11,368 bases of DNA from Oscillospiraceae bacterium (GTDB lineage: Bacteria > Bacillota > Clostridia > Oscillospirales > Oscillospiraceae), in NCBI GenBank assembly GCA_017405545.1, contig JAFRAF010000106.1, positions 1 to 11,368 of the forward strand. The letters run 5' to 3'. The notes below the pieces were generated by a model, which worked only from the letters and a program-made list of their open reading frames with translations, had not been told where the DNA came from and made no database searches. The first letter of the stretch is position 1, and each line of letters opens with the position of its first letter. Below are positions 1 through 7,180 of the stretch, one piece after another. Both the position numbers and the translations under genes were made by a program.

Positions 1-170
1 TCACGGACAAGGTCTGGCACGAGCTGGCCTTCGGCCTTGAGAATCTCGGCGTCGAGCCGGAGACGATGCGCCTGCGCGTCGGCGAGATGGCGAGCTACTT
101 CGGCATCCAGGACCGGTTCGACCGCCCGACGGACACGCTCTCCGGCGGCCAGATGCAGCTTTTGAACCTC
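1..170 (+). CDS. ECF-type ABC transporter ATPase (EcfA-like), internal fragment
   Basis: This is a middle piece of an ATP-binding subunit of an energy-coupling factor (ECF) vitamin or metal importer, which would sit on the inner face of the membrane. Reading from base 3 gives TDKVWHELAFGLENLG, typical of the Q-loop side of EcfA proteins. It continues to the ABC signature LSGGQ at 138-152 and then QMQLLNL. The Walker A part would lie left of the window. The Walker B, D-loop and H-loop that should follow the signature are missing, because similarity stops at about base 170 and the sequence becomes the reverse strand of a phage capsid gene. Codon use differs from the neighbours: 53 of 56 codons end in G or C, while the start of the capsid gene has 14 of its first 55 codons ending in A or T. 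The family call is good. Whether the fragment belongs to this genome is doubtful. Confidence 0.75.
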
Positions 171-173
171 GTT

Positions 174-689
174 GACGGAAAACAGATCCAGCCTCTGGAA
201 GCGTATGGCCTCATAGGAGGCCACCAGCATTCTGCCCCGCTTATGGAGCTTCACGGTGTTGACGCTGGAGCTGACCTCTGTCTGGGGGATCATAGCGCCC
301 TCCTCCACCCGGCGCAGGGCCTTCTCGTCATCAGATGGCTCCGAGCGTATGGTGCGGTAGTCCACACCCTCAAAGCTGGTGACGGCGGCTGTGATGGAGG
401 GCAGGATATTTTCCTCCTCCATGCCGGTCTTTACGCTTCTGGCCACGTACTCCGGGAACAGCACGGAGGATTCAGTCGTATGAAAAAACTTCTCCACCAT
501 GTCGCTGTTGGCGCCCTTGACCTTGATGTTGAAACGCTTGAGCTGGCGCTGATAGGCGTCCAGTCCCTCAAGGGGCGTACCCCTGTAGTTCTCGCTGGGG
601 TCTGCCTTCTCCAGCACCTGGGTAAAGCTCATGCCCGGCTGTCCGTACATGCCCTTCTCAAGCTTCAGATTCTCAAAATGATATGCCAT
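174..689 (-). CDS. Phage major capsid protein, N-terminal part, cut at the 3' end
   Basis: This is probably the shell-forming major capsid protein of the phage module. It begins at ATG 687-689 after a strong GGAGG site and lies 13 bases past the decoration gene. The first 172 residues are clear: an opening MAYHFENLKLEKGMYG, then FTQVLEKADPSENYRGTPLE, a LFPEYVARSVKTGMEE stretch and a RGRMLVASYEAIRFQRLDLF stretch. I recognise this as the style of capsid proteins in clostridial siphophages. The order after the protease and decoration genes supports the call. Similarity ends after Phe-Ser-Val at 174-182. The family would be expected to continue with a TLRQIGAYIA-like stretch, and the protein should be roughly twice this long. 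The frame stays open to the left edge, but that part is only the antisense of the ABC ATPase fragment. The gene is therefore truncated or chimeric here. Confidence 0.75.
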
Positions 690-702
690 ATTTTCATCCT
701 CC

Positions 703-1059
703 TTAAAGTACAAAGCCAAGTCTGCTGTTTGTACTGTCCACATCCACTATCAGGTATTCGCCGCCGGTGAGTGTCTCGCCGGTATCGGCTTTGACCTTGC
801 CGCCGGTGCCGCTTACGAGATGCGCCCATCCCACGCCGGGGGCCGTCCCGGAATAGGGCATGGATACGTATCCGCGCACCTGGACATTCGCGACGCCGTC
901 GGCCGCCACCATGACCGCCACGCCCATAAATCTGTCGCCGTTTGAACAGGCACTCACCTTTCCGTTACCGGACATCTTCACGGGTGTGCCCGGAGTCAAA
1001 GAGCCGCTTGTCTCCATGCTCACGAAGCTTGCGCCCATACCTTCAAAAGAAACGCTCAT
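703..1059 (-). CDS. Phage head decoration protein (DUF2190-like)
   Basis: A 118-residue protein between the prohead protease and the major capsid gene, the usual place for a capsid-stabilising decoration protein. It is rich in Gly, Ser, Val and Thr and has a beta-rich pattern: GSLTPGTPVKMSGNGKV, then DRFMGVAVMVAADGVANVQV and RGYVSMPYSG, ending GGEYLIVDVD and LGFVL. This resembles small decoration or DUF2190-type proteins that bind the outside of the shell. There is no signal peptide or membrane segment. The start at 1059 follows a GAGGAG site closely, and the gene begins 14 bases after the protease stop. The assignment rests on position, size and composition more than on one diagnostic motif. 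A head fibre or other small head protein is the alternative. Confidence 0.65.
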   Translation of the reverse strand: MSVSFEGMGASFVSMETSGSLTPGTPVKMSGNGKVSACSNGDRFMGVAVMVAADGVANVQVRGYVSMPYSGTAPGVGWAHLVSGTGGKVKADTGETLTGGEYLIVDVDSTNSRLGFVL

Positions 1060-1073
1060 ATGTTTTCTCCTCC

Positions 1074-2021
1074 TCAGATTTTGAATTCTCCGCCGTCAAA
1101 GGCGGTTTTCTTTTTTTCACTGCCCGCCAGCTGACAGACCGGCGGATAGAGCTGGTCCATCTTGCTGTCAAAGGCGGCTCTGAAGCCCAGAAGCTCCTCC
1201 TCATCCATCTTCGCGAAGCTCTTCTCCAGAAAAGCCTTTTTAAAGCCCATACCGGCGAGCAATCCCTTTTTTACCAGCTCGGACCTGAGCCCCTCCATGT
1301 ACCTGTCGCCCAGCTCCGCTCTGTGTTTGAGCTCGGCGTACGAATTGGCTATGCCCTCATCTGCGGCGGCGCTTATGTAGTCGTCAAGACTCATGCCGGC
1401 GGTGGAAATACGCCGGTATTTCTTCATGATACCCGCGTTAGTCTGGGCCGGAACCGCTACAAAGGACCACTCATATGCGTCCACCGGCTCCATCAGTATG
1501 GCGCAGCAGGTGCGGCCGTCATAGACTCCGCCCTTCACATGTCCGCAGGCGGGGCTGTCCATATCCTGTCCGCATATGCTGCACACGGCCCGCTTTACGG
1601 CGCAGCCAACGCTGACCTCTCTCTTGATGCCTCCCTCTATCTCCGCGATGAGCTCGGCATTCGACGGGGTCCTGAGCATATAGGCTGAGGCCTTCAGATA
1701 GGCGTAATCTCCCCCGTCAACGGTGGAGTGGCTCTCGTCGAACACCACCTCGGTCCTGAATATCCTGGCCTTCTGGCCCTTTGCGGACCACTCGTGGTCG
1801 AATATGCCCGTCTTACCCTGAAACAGCTCCGCCAGAACTATCAGGGAAGATGTATCGAAGCGCTCGTTGTCCCTGTCCACATCGTTGTCACACAGGAGCA
1901 TGTCAAAGCTGAACACCTCATCCGGCATAAGCTCCTTCTTGGACTGGGCGTTTATCAGGGCCATATCCTCAGTCGATACGCTCCTGCTCCCCTCCATCGT
2001 CGCGTCCTTGCTGATCTTCAT
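1074..2021 (-). CDS. Phage prohead protease, probably fused to a scaffold-like C-terminal region
   Basis: A 315-residue protein following the portal gene, as in HK97-type head modules. Residues about 30-180 look like a caudoviral prohead serine protease, which processes the capsid precursor during head assembly. Candidate catalytic residues are His76 in GIFDHEWSAKG and Ser137 in KREVSVGC, followed by the phage-typical AYEWSFVAVPAQTNAGI stretch. Residues 147-161 hold a CxxC...CxH pattern (Cys147, Cys150, Cys159, His161) that could bind a metal. The C-terminal third is charged and looks helical (SAAADEGIANSYAELKHRAE and later FLEKSFAKMDEEELLGFR), which would suit a scaffold role. I chose the ATG at 2019-2021 because GGGGAG lies at good spacing before it. 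An upstream ATG at 2037-2039 is in frame with a weaker site. Either start overlaps the end of the portal gene. Confidence 0.75.
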   Translation of the reverse strand: MKISKDATMEGSRSVSTEDMALINAQSKKELMPDEVFSFDMLLCDNDVDRDNERFDTSSLIVLAELFQGKTGIFDHEWSAKGQKARIFRTEVVFDESHSTVDGGDYAYLKASAYMLRTPSNAELIAEIEGGIKREVSVGCAVKRAVCSICGQDMDSPACGHVKGGVYDGRTCCAILMEPVDAYEWSFVAVPAQTNAGIMKKYRRISTAGMSLDDYISAAADEGIANSYAELKHRAELGDRYMEGLRSELVKKGLLAGMGFKKAFLEKSFAKMDEEELLGFRAAFDSKMDQLYPPVCQLAGSEKKKTAFDGGEFKI

Positions 2022-3216
2022 TCTTATCACTCCCCTCATTGTTTGTCTGTCCCATGCTTCTTGTGGCCTGAGCCCGATAGTACTCGGCCTGGGCCAGATA
2101 GGTCTCCGCGTGGGCCTGCTCCTGGGCGTCTCTCAGGCTTATGTCATCCCAGACCACCTCCACCTTCCTGTCCGCTCCGTGGAGATTCAGCCACATTATG
2201 CAGATTTTCTCTATCACCGGAGTCAGCAGTCTGCGTATGGCCGTTATCTCCGCCGAGATGACGTTCGCCTGCTCAGAGGACATGCGCTCGGTCGTAGACC
2301 AGCTCAGCCCCAGCATAAAGGGCGGTATGCCCGTGCGGGCCACCAGCTGCTCGAGGATCTGCCTCACTGGCACCTCGCTGTCCAGTATCTGATTGTCCGC
2401 CCCGATGACCTTTATCTCCACATCTCCCACGGCGACGAAATCCCTTCCGCTGCCGTTTTTGGATGACTGCATGGCGCTTGACCATTCCCGGGCTATCTGC
2501 TCCGCCCGCTCCCTGGCATATGCCCTGTCAATACCGTCTCCCTGGGGTTTGTAGACCACGGCGAAGCGCACATTGCCTGCTCTGTCCCAGTTGATGCCAA
2601 GACTGTTGTATATCTTCAGCAGTATCTCCGTCATAAAGGGCATGGACCTGAGCAGGGACACCCCGTAAGGGCTGTCCGCCTCCGCATTGAAGGGCGTGAA
2701 CATCAACAGCTCCTGATAGGGCAGGGGCTTGGGATGGGCCCCCTCATAGGCCGAACATATCTCCACGTCTATCGGGGTGACGCCCTCTCTTATCTCTATA
2801 TCTGCCACATTTCCGCACAGCAGGGCCGCTATATCGTCCCGCCTGCCGGTGAGAACGATCTCCCCCACCGCCCTGCCGCAGGTGATGAGGGAATCAAGAT
2901 AGGCGTCCAGAAACGCATGTATCCCCCTCTGGCCTCTGCCGCAGTTCACCCGCTGCAGGAAGTCATTGAGCTCCCTCTCCGTCTCCTTTGAGCCGCAGCT
3001 CACCGTAAAACCTCCCGTGAGCCTTATGAGCTTTATTATCGCCGCGTCCACAACAGGCACGGCCTCCCGTATCGCGCGATAGAGCTTTACCTCCCCCCTG
3101 GAAAGCGGCACATAGTTGTCCAGCATCCCAAAGGGATGGCTCTCTTTGCTCCTGATCTGAACCACCGCCCCGCCTGATTCGGCGGGCCTCTTCTTAGTCC
3201 TTCTTTTAATGGCCAT
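1969..3216 (-). CDS. Phage portal protein
   Basis: A 415-residue portal protein, which would form the dodecameric ring at the head vertex through which DNA is packaged and to which the tail attaches. Recognisable stretches are the N-terminal MLDNYVPLSRGEVKLYRAIR and VPVVDAAIIKLIRLTGGF, the central PLPYQELLMFTPFNAEADSP and PYGVSLLRSMPFMTEILLKI, and RTGIPPFMLGLSWSTTERMS near residue 300. All are typical of clostridial siphophage portals. The C-terminal tail is Gln, Asp, Glu and Asn rich and looks disordered. The gene starts 49 bases after the large terminase, with a GGAGGG site before ATG 3214-3216. Its last codons overlap the protease start, which suggests translational coupling. The frame is intact, with no lesion seen. 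Confidence 0.88.
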   Translation of the reverse strand: MAIKRRTKKRPAESGGAVVQIRSKESHPFGMLDNYVPLSRGEVKLYRAIREAVPVVDAAIIKLIRLTGGFTVSCGSKETERELNDFLQRVNCGRGQRGIHAFLDAYLDSLITCGRAVGEIVLTGRRDDIAALLCGNVADIEIREGVTPIDVEICSAYEGAHPKPLPYQELLMFTPFNAEADSPYGVSLLRSMPFMTEILLKIYNSLGINWDRAGNVRFAVVYKPQGDGIDRAYARERAEQIAREWSSAMQSSKNGSGRDFVAVGDVEIKVIGADNQILDSEVPVRQILEQLVARTGIPPFMLGLSWSTTERMSSEQANVISAEITAIRRLLTPVIEKICIMWLNLHGADRKVEVVWDDISLRDAQEQAHAETYLAQAEYYRAQATRSMGQTNNEGSDKNEDQQGRDDGGEQERID

Positions 3217-3265
3217 CCTTCACATCCCTCCTGTTTTATTACGGCCATATCCCCGACAGCCGCCC

Positions 3266-4513
3266 CTATATCTCACGTCTTACGCTGACCACGGCGAAAT
3301 CGTCGTTTCCCGGGCTGACTATCGTGGATGCAAAATAGCGTATCTCATCCATGGCGTGGTCGTTTTCCTTCCTGGGCATATCGCCCTTCGCCCCGTCCGC
3401 CCACACGTAAAGGGAGAACTCCCTTATGGCGTCCCTGCAGGGCTCACATATGACCATCGCGCCGCTTTTCAGCAGTCCGGCCGCGGTCCTTATCCCGGAC
3501 AACACATCGTTTTTCGCCTTGACGACGTTCAGTCCGAGTCTTCTCAGAGTTTCTATACAGCTGGCCGCCGACGGGTCCACTACCACCGCCCTTAAGGGCA
3601 GACCCTCAGCAAAAGCCACGAGGTCCTCAGCGTATTCGGCGTCTGTCTTCTGGTGGCCCTCCCGGCGGGAGTCGAAGTAGTACTCTTTTATCCTGTACCA
3701 CACGCCCTTACTCCTTCCCCACAGGCCGAAGGAGCTGGGGTTTGCGGTGCCGTAATCGCAGGAAATGCAGTACTCCTCCATCCCACTCTCCGGCACGGGC
3801 TTCACATAGCTCCCGTCAAAGAAGTCGTACACGAGGCCCTCCGCCGCGACCCACTGTCCCAGGACGTAGCGCTTGTAAAACACCCCGCTGTAGAGTCTCT
3901 CATACCTGTCCCTGACCGCCGGATCCAGGGATGGATTGTCGTCCATGGTGAAATGCAGATACAGAGCCCGTCTGTCCTCTGTCCTGCACACCCACTCCCT
4001 GTAGAACCAGTGCTCCGGCCCCTCCGGATTGCAGTTGAACCAAAAGCGGCTGCCCGTAACGGAACACCTCGCTATGGCCTGCTCCACAAAGCTGCGAGGC
4101 TGCAGGGCCACCTCGTCAAAGAGCACCCCGGCCAGCGTCACACCCTGTATGAGGGCGGCTGAGCTCTCGTCCCTGCCCCCGAACAGGTGGAAGGTGTTCT
4201 CCCTTCCGGCAAATTCCACGCTCAGTATGTTCTTCGATACCTTTTCCTCACAGCTCATCCCCAGCTCCCTGAGCATGGGCAGGAGGGCCTGTATCACATT
4301 CCTCCTCAGTGAAGCTATGGTCTTCCCGCACATGCCGAACTGCCTGCCCTCAAAGCAGACCATGGCCCAGATGACAAAGGACAGGCTCATTATCAGGGTC
4401 TTGCCGCTTCTCACGGCCCCGTCGCAGATGATAGCGTCCCTGTCCCGCTCCGGCGAGCTGTCGCACCACCAGGTGAGGACCCGTAGCTGTTTTTGTGATA
4501 ATTCCCGTATCAG
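3266..4513 (-). CDS. Phage terminase large subunit, apparent CTG start
   Basis: This is the packaging motor: an ATPase that drives DNA into the prohead, joined to a nuclease that cuts the concatemer. Read from CTG 4511-4513 it has 415 residues, a normal size for the PBSX XtmB type. The N terminus reads ELSQKQLRVLTWWC, then Walker A GAVRSGKT (Lys38), Walker B GVLFDE (Asp133, Glu134) and the coupling stretch FWFNCNPEGP. The nuclease half has plausible metal-binding acids: Asp253 in SCDYGTANPS, Asp313 in VVVDPSAAS and Asp389 in HAMDEIRYF. The first GTG in frame (4412-4414) lies inside the P-loop and cannot be the true start. Between the upstream in-frame TGA and that GTG there is no ATG, GTG or TTG. 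The CTG shares a CTGA overlap with the small-terminase stop, where ATGA would be usual. Function is secure. The start is uncertain. Confidence 0.9.
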   Translation of the reverse strand: MIRELSQKQLRVLTWWCDSSPERDRDAIICDGAVRSGKTLIMSLSFVIWAMVCFEGRQFGMCGKTIASLRRNVIQALLPMLRELGMSCEEKVSKNILSVEFAGRENTFHLFGGRDESSAALIQGVTLAGVLFDEVALQPRSFVEQAIARCSVTGSRFWFNCNPEGPEHWFYREWVCRTEDRRALYLHFTMDDNPSLDPAVRDRYERLYSGVFYKRYVLGQWVAAEGLVYDFFDGSYVKPVPESGMEEYCISCDYGTANPSSFGLWGRSKGVWYRIKEYYFDSRREGHQKTDAEYAEDLVAFAEGLPLRAVVVDPSAASCIETLRRLGLNVVKAKNDVLSGIRTAAGLLKSGAMVICEPCRDAIREFSLYVWADGAKGDMPRKENDHAMDEIRYFASTIVSPGNDDFAVVSVRREI

Positions 4514-4818
4514 CGCGGTGCATCACCGCCGGATGCGCGGTCAATAGCTCTGAGCAGGCTCTCGGTACCGGCGGGCAGTCCCCGCCCCTCCACCTCGTCG
4601 AGCAGCATGCGCAGAGCGTCCAGCCTGTTCAGAAGCTTTATCTCCACCGCGCCCTTTTCCGTCCTGCGGATCTCAGACAGAAGGCTCAGATCCAGCTCAT
4701 CTATCCCGCCTCTGTCCTCCCTGTCCATGAAGGCCAGCTTCGCCGCGTCATTGGCTCTGCCGAAGCCTATGGCGCGGAGCTCTCTCAGGACGTCTTTTCG
4801 TTTTATCTCTTTTCCCAT
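4510..4818 (-). CDS. Putative phage terminase small subunit
   Basis: A 102-residue charged protein just upstream of the large terminase and overlapping its start. It would bind the packaging site on phage DNA and hand it to the large subunit. Residues 7-30 (KRKDVLRELRAIGFGRANDA) suit a DNA-binding helical N terminus. The C-terminal half contains LSEIRRTEKGAVEIKLLNRL followed by DALRMLLDEVEG. I know this pattern, of the type VxxKLxxRLxALxxL, from small terminase proteins of clostridial prophages. I chose ATG 4816-4818 because an AGGAGGG site precedes it. The open frame reaches upstream to 4890, but that extension runs through a terminator hairpin and encodes an unlikely hydrophobic leader. The call rests on position and a remembered C-terminal pattern, since small terminases diverge strongly. 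Confidence 0.65.
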   Translation of the reverse strand: MGKEIKRKDVLRELRAIGFGRANDAAKLAFMDREDRGGIDELDLSLLSEIRRTEKGAVEIKLLNRLDALRMLLDEVEGRGLPAGTESLLRAIDRASGGDAPR

Positions 4819-4846
4819 GTTTTCCCTCCTGCCAATGCCCGGAAAC

Positions 4847-4875
4847 AAAAAAAATTGCACATAGAAGTGCAATTT
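4847..4875 (-). terminator. Intrinsic terminator at the end of the V-ATPase operon
   Basis: A 9-bp perfect stem (4852-4860 with 4867-4875) and a 6-base loop. Read on the minus strand it ends in a run of eight U, the complement of the A-run at 4847-4854. It lies about 115 bases past the subunit D stop and 29 bases before the small-terminase ATG. It would stop transcripts of the V-ATPase operon from running into the phage genes. No clear promoter fits between it and the small terminase. Confidence 0.75.
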
Positions 4876-4914
4876 AATCAAAACATTCACAGTTTATTAT
4901 CATCAGGCGCAGTA

Positions 4915-4944
4915 CAGGCCCTCTGCGCAGATGCAGAGGGCCTG
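4915..4944 (+). terminator. 12-bp GC-rich inverted repeat, possible plus-strand terminator
   Basis: Perfect arms CAGGCCCTCTGC (4915-4926) and GCAGAGGGCCTG (4933-4944) with a 6-base loop. On the plus strand the stem is followed by TTTTAAAATTTAT, giving a short U-tract. On the minus strand there is no U-tract. No plus-strand gene runs into it, so its role is unclear. It may assist the neighbouring minus-strand terminator, protect the 3' end of the V-ATPase mRNA, or be a relic from a former neighbour. Confidence 0.5.
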
Positions 4945-4989
4945 TTTTAAAATTTATTCTGTTAACCGCTCATATAAGCGCCGCAGGGC

Positions 4990-5640
4990 TTACTCCCAGC
5001 CGTGCGCTTCTTTAAGCACCATATCCTTGACCTTCATAAGTCTGACCTTGGTGGAGCGGTCGCTCTCCTCGAGCTTCATGGTTATATACTTGATATTCCT
5101 CTGCATATCGGGGATCATAACATACTCAAGGGCGTTGACACGGCGGCGGGTCTTCTCTATCTCCTCGGCCAGCAGCTGGGTGGTCTTTTCCGCCTGAGCC
5201 AGTTCAAGCATGTCCCGGAACACGCAGAACAGGTCGTCCAGGGCGGCGTCCAGTTCACCGGACGTCTGGGCAAAGCCGTAGGGATATATGTCGCCCGTGT
5301 CCTCCTCTTTGGTGTGGAACTCATAGCGCGGCACATTTACCGACATGATGTTCTTGAAGCTCATGTCCAGTTCAACGCTCTGGGTGGGGAACATGAGCGC
5401 CTGTTCGAGCATCTCCGGCGACATGACCGCGGAGGCCACGGCCAGGGAGCGGTTGGCCCTTGTAAGGCCCTCTTCCACCTTTTGCCTGAGCACCTTGTTC
5501 TGCCGCACATTCTCCATGAACTGCCGCATGAGCTCGTCGCGCTTGTCCTTGAGCAGTTTATGGCCCCGCACAGCTGTCTTGAGTCTGCCCTTTATGCGGG
5601 TCAGCTCCATACGGGTCGGATTTATCGTTTTGGAAGCCAT
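4990..5640 (-). CDS. atpD (ntpD): V-type ATPase subunit D
   Basis: Subunit D (216 residues) is the long coiled-coil axle of the central stalk. It turns inside the A3B3 head and passes torque between the ATPase head and the membrane ring. The N terminus ASKTINPTRMELTRIKGRLK, then HKLLKDKRDELMRQF, and the C-terminal EEIEKTRRRVNALEYVMIPD are classic subunit D signatures. The two outer helical parts would pair as an antiparallel coiled coil. ATG 5638-5640 was chosen because it begins MASKTINPTR, follows a GGAG site and gives the normal family length. An ATG 21 bases upstream is possible but less likely. It is the last gene of the operon, separated from subunit B by an unusually long 160-base spacer. 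The frame is intact. Confidence 0.95.
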   Translation of the reverse strand: MASKTINPTRMELTRIKGRLKTAVRGHKLLKDKRDELMRQFMENVRQNKVLRQKVEEGLTRANRSLAVASAVMSPEMLEQALMFPTQSVELDMSFKNIMSVNVPRYEFHTKEEDTGDIYPYGFAQTSGELDAALDDLFCVFRDMLELAQAEKTTQLLAEEIEKTRRRVNALEYVMIPDMQRNIKYITMKLEESDRSTKVRLMKVKDMVLKEAHGWE

Positions 5641-5800
5641 AAAATCTCCATTCCGCCGCATTTTCGCACGATGGCCTGTACTCAGCCCCGCTGGGGCATG
5701 CGAACAGCGGCCATACGCTGCGAATGCCGCTTAAGCGGCCCGCGGCACAGCTTGATAACGGAGACAGCGTGACAGAGACGCTGTCCCGCGTGAGCATGAA
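5641..5800 (-). other. Structured spacer between V-ATPase subunits B and D
   Basis: A 160-base gap in an operon whose other visible junctions overlap or are at most 32 bases. It holds several inverted repeats: a perfect 14-bp palindrome GCCGCTTAAGCGGC at 5726-5739, a hairpin with 8-bp arms at 5763-5770 and 5778-5785 just past the B stop, a 5-bp GCCCC/GGGGC hairpin at 5685-5697, and CAGCG/CGCTG at 5705-5720. None ends in a U-run, so they are not typical terminators. A minus-strand frame crosses the spacer (ATG at 5797), but its product is not recognisable and runs into subunit D out of frame. Confidence 0.5.
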
Positions 5801-6586
5801 TTACTCCTTCTTCGGCAGATACTTCTCTATAAACTCGGGCTTTATACGCTTGAGCTCGGTCTCCGGCAGTATGGAGAGGAGCTTCCAGCCCAGGTCAAGT
5901 GTCTCCTCTATGGAGCGGTCCTCCTCGGGGCCCTGACTCACATACTTCTTCTCAAATTCCTCGGCGAACTTGGCGAAGAGCAGGTCGTTCTGGCTCAGCG
6001 CGCTGTCGCCCAGTATGGTGGCCAGCTCACGGGCGTCCTTGCCTGATGAATAGGCCGCGAAGAGCTGGTTCATCGTACCCGAGTGGTCCTCTCTGGTCTT
6101 GCCCTCGCCTATGCCCTTATCCTTCAGACGGGACAGGCTGGGCAGCACGTCCACGGGGGGCATTACGCCCTTGTGGAACAGCTCTCGGGACAGGATGATC
6201 TGCCCCTCGGTGATGTAGCCGGTCAGGTCGGGGATGGGGTGGGTCTTGTCATCCTCGGGCATTGTGAGGATGGGTATCAGCGTGATGGAGCCCTCTTTTC
6301 CGCGGCGGCGTCCGGCGCGCTCATAGAGAGTCGCAAGGTCCGTGTACAGATAGCCGGGATATCCGCGGCGTCCGGGCACCTCTTTACGGGCGGCGGAAAC
6401 CTCACGCAGGGCCTCGGCGTAGTTGGTTATATCGGTGAGTATGACAAGAACGTGCATATCGCATTCAAACGCCAGATACTCAGCGGCTGTCAGCGCCATG
6501 CGGGGGGTGGATATACGCTCAACCGCGGGGTCGTTCGCCAGGTTGGTAAACAGGACCGTACGGTCTATGGCGCCTGTACGTCTGAA
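5801..6586 (-). pseudogene. atpB (ntpB): V-type ATPase subunit B, C-terminal part after the in-frame stop
   Basis: This is the second part of the non-catalytic nucleotide-binding subunit B, in the same frame as the first part and separated from it only by TAA 6587-6589. It reads [20 protein letters not shown], then [55 protein letters not shown] and [20 protein letters not shown], which are classic subunit B sequences. The end, with [17 protein letters not shown], is also normal. Without the stop the whole gene (5801-7180) gives 459 residues, matching the usual length of about 460. The first ATG after the stop is at 6497-6499 and has no Shine-Dalgarno site, so efficient restart is unlikely. 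A lone C-terminal fragment could not form the A3B3 head. Identity is certain. Whether the stop is real is not. Confidence 0.9.
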
Positions 6587-7180
6587 TTACTGTACAAAGA
6601 ACTCGGACTCCTCAAAGGTGATGCCTATGGCCGCGAATACGACGGCGAAGCTGCCGGCGCCTCCGCCGATGACCTTCGCCTGTCTGGCTATCTGTGCGGC
6701 CAGGTTGGAGTGGGGCAGACCGGAGCTGGAGAATATGGGCAGCTTCTGCCCTCTTACCAGAGTGTTCAGACCGTCTATGGTGGATATGCCGGTCTGTATG
6801 AACTCGTTGGGGTAGGCTCTGGCGGCGGGGTTCATGGGAAGGCCGTTGACATCCCTGTACTCGTCGGCCAGTATATCGGGGCCCCCGTCAATGGGAAGGC
6901 CCACGCCGTTGAACACGCGTCCCAGCATATCTCTGGAAACTCCCAGCTCCAGGGGGTGGCCGAGGAAGCGTATCTTGGAATCTCTCAGGTTGATGCCGGC
7001 GGAGTTCTCAAAGAGCTGGACCACGGCTTTGTTGCCGTTGACCTCCATGACCTTGCATCGTCTTATCTCCCCGTTGGGGAGCTCGAGCTCGGCCAGCTCG
7101 TCATATGTAACGCCCTCAACATCTTTGACGACCATAAGAGGACCGGATACTTCGTTTATTGTACGGTATTCTTTGATCAC
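6587..7180 (-). pseudogene. atpB (ntpB): V-type ATPase subunit B, N-terminal part ending at a premature TAA
   Basis: This is the first 197 residues of subunit B, which alternates with catalytic subunit A in the cytoplasmic A3B3 ring and supplies residues to the nucleotide sites. It has the beta-barrel start [20 protein letters not shown], then [40 protein letters not shown], the P-loop-like [20 protein letters not shown] and FEESEFFVQ. At the next codon, where the family has Asp or Glu (as in FVQDF or MEDF), the sequence has TAA (6587-6589). One base change from GAA would do this. The start is GTG 7178-7180, sharing GTGA with the stop of subunit A, so translation is probably coupled. TAA also ends subunits D and K here, so it is a real stop codon in this genome. 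Confidence 0.9.

Noticed and set aside
1..173. Continuation of the capsid frame to the left edge as a genuine capsid C terminus
   Set aside because: The product (NEVQKLHLAAGERVRRAV and on) is exactly antisense to a clear ABC ATPase and does not look like a capsid.
942..2466. Several plus-strand open frames opposite the phage protease and portal genes
   Set aside because: The predicted proteins are low in recognisable motifs and lie wholly antisense to clear phage genes.
4876..4989. A promoter for the phage genes in the spacer after subunit D
   Set aside because: There are AT-rich stretches such as TTAACA and TAAATTT, but no -35/-10 pair with good spacing, and the terminator would lie between any such promoter and the small terminase.
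4819..4989. Phage attachment site or tRNA at the phage/V-ATPase boundary
   Set aside because: I see no tRNA-like fold and no direct repeat shared with the other end of the phage block. Only the two hairpins are present.
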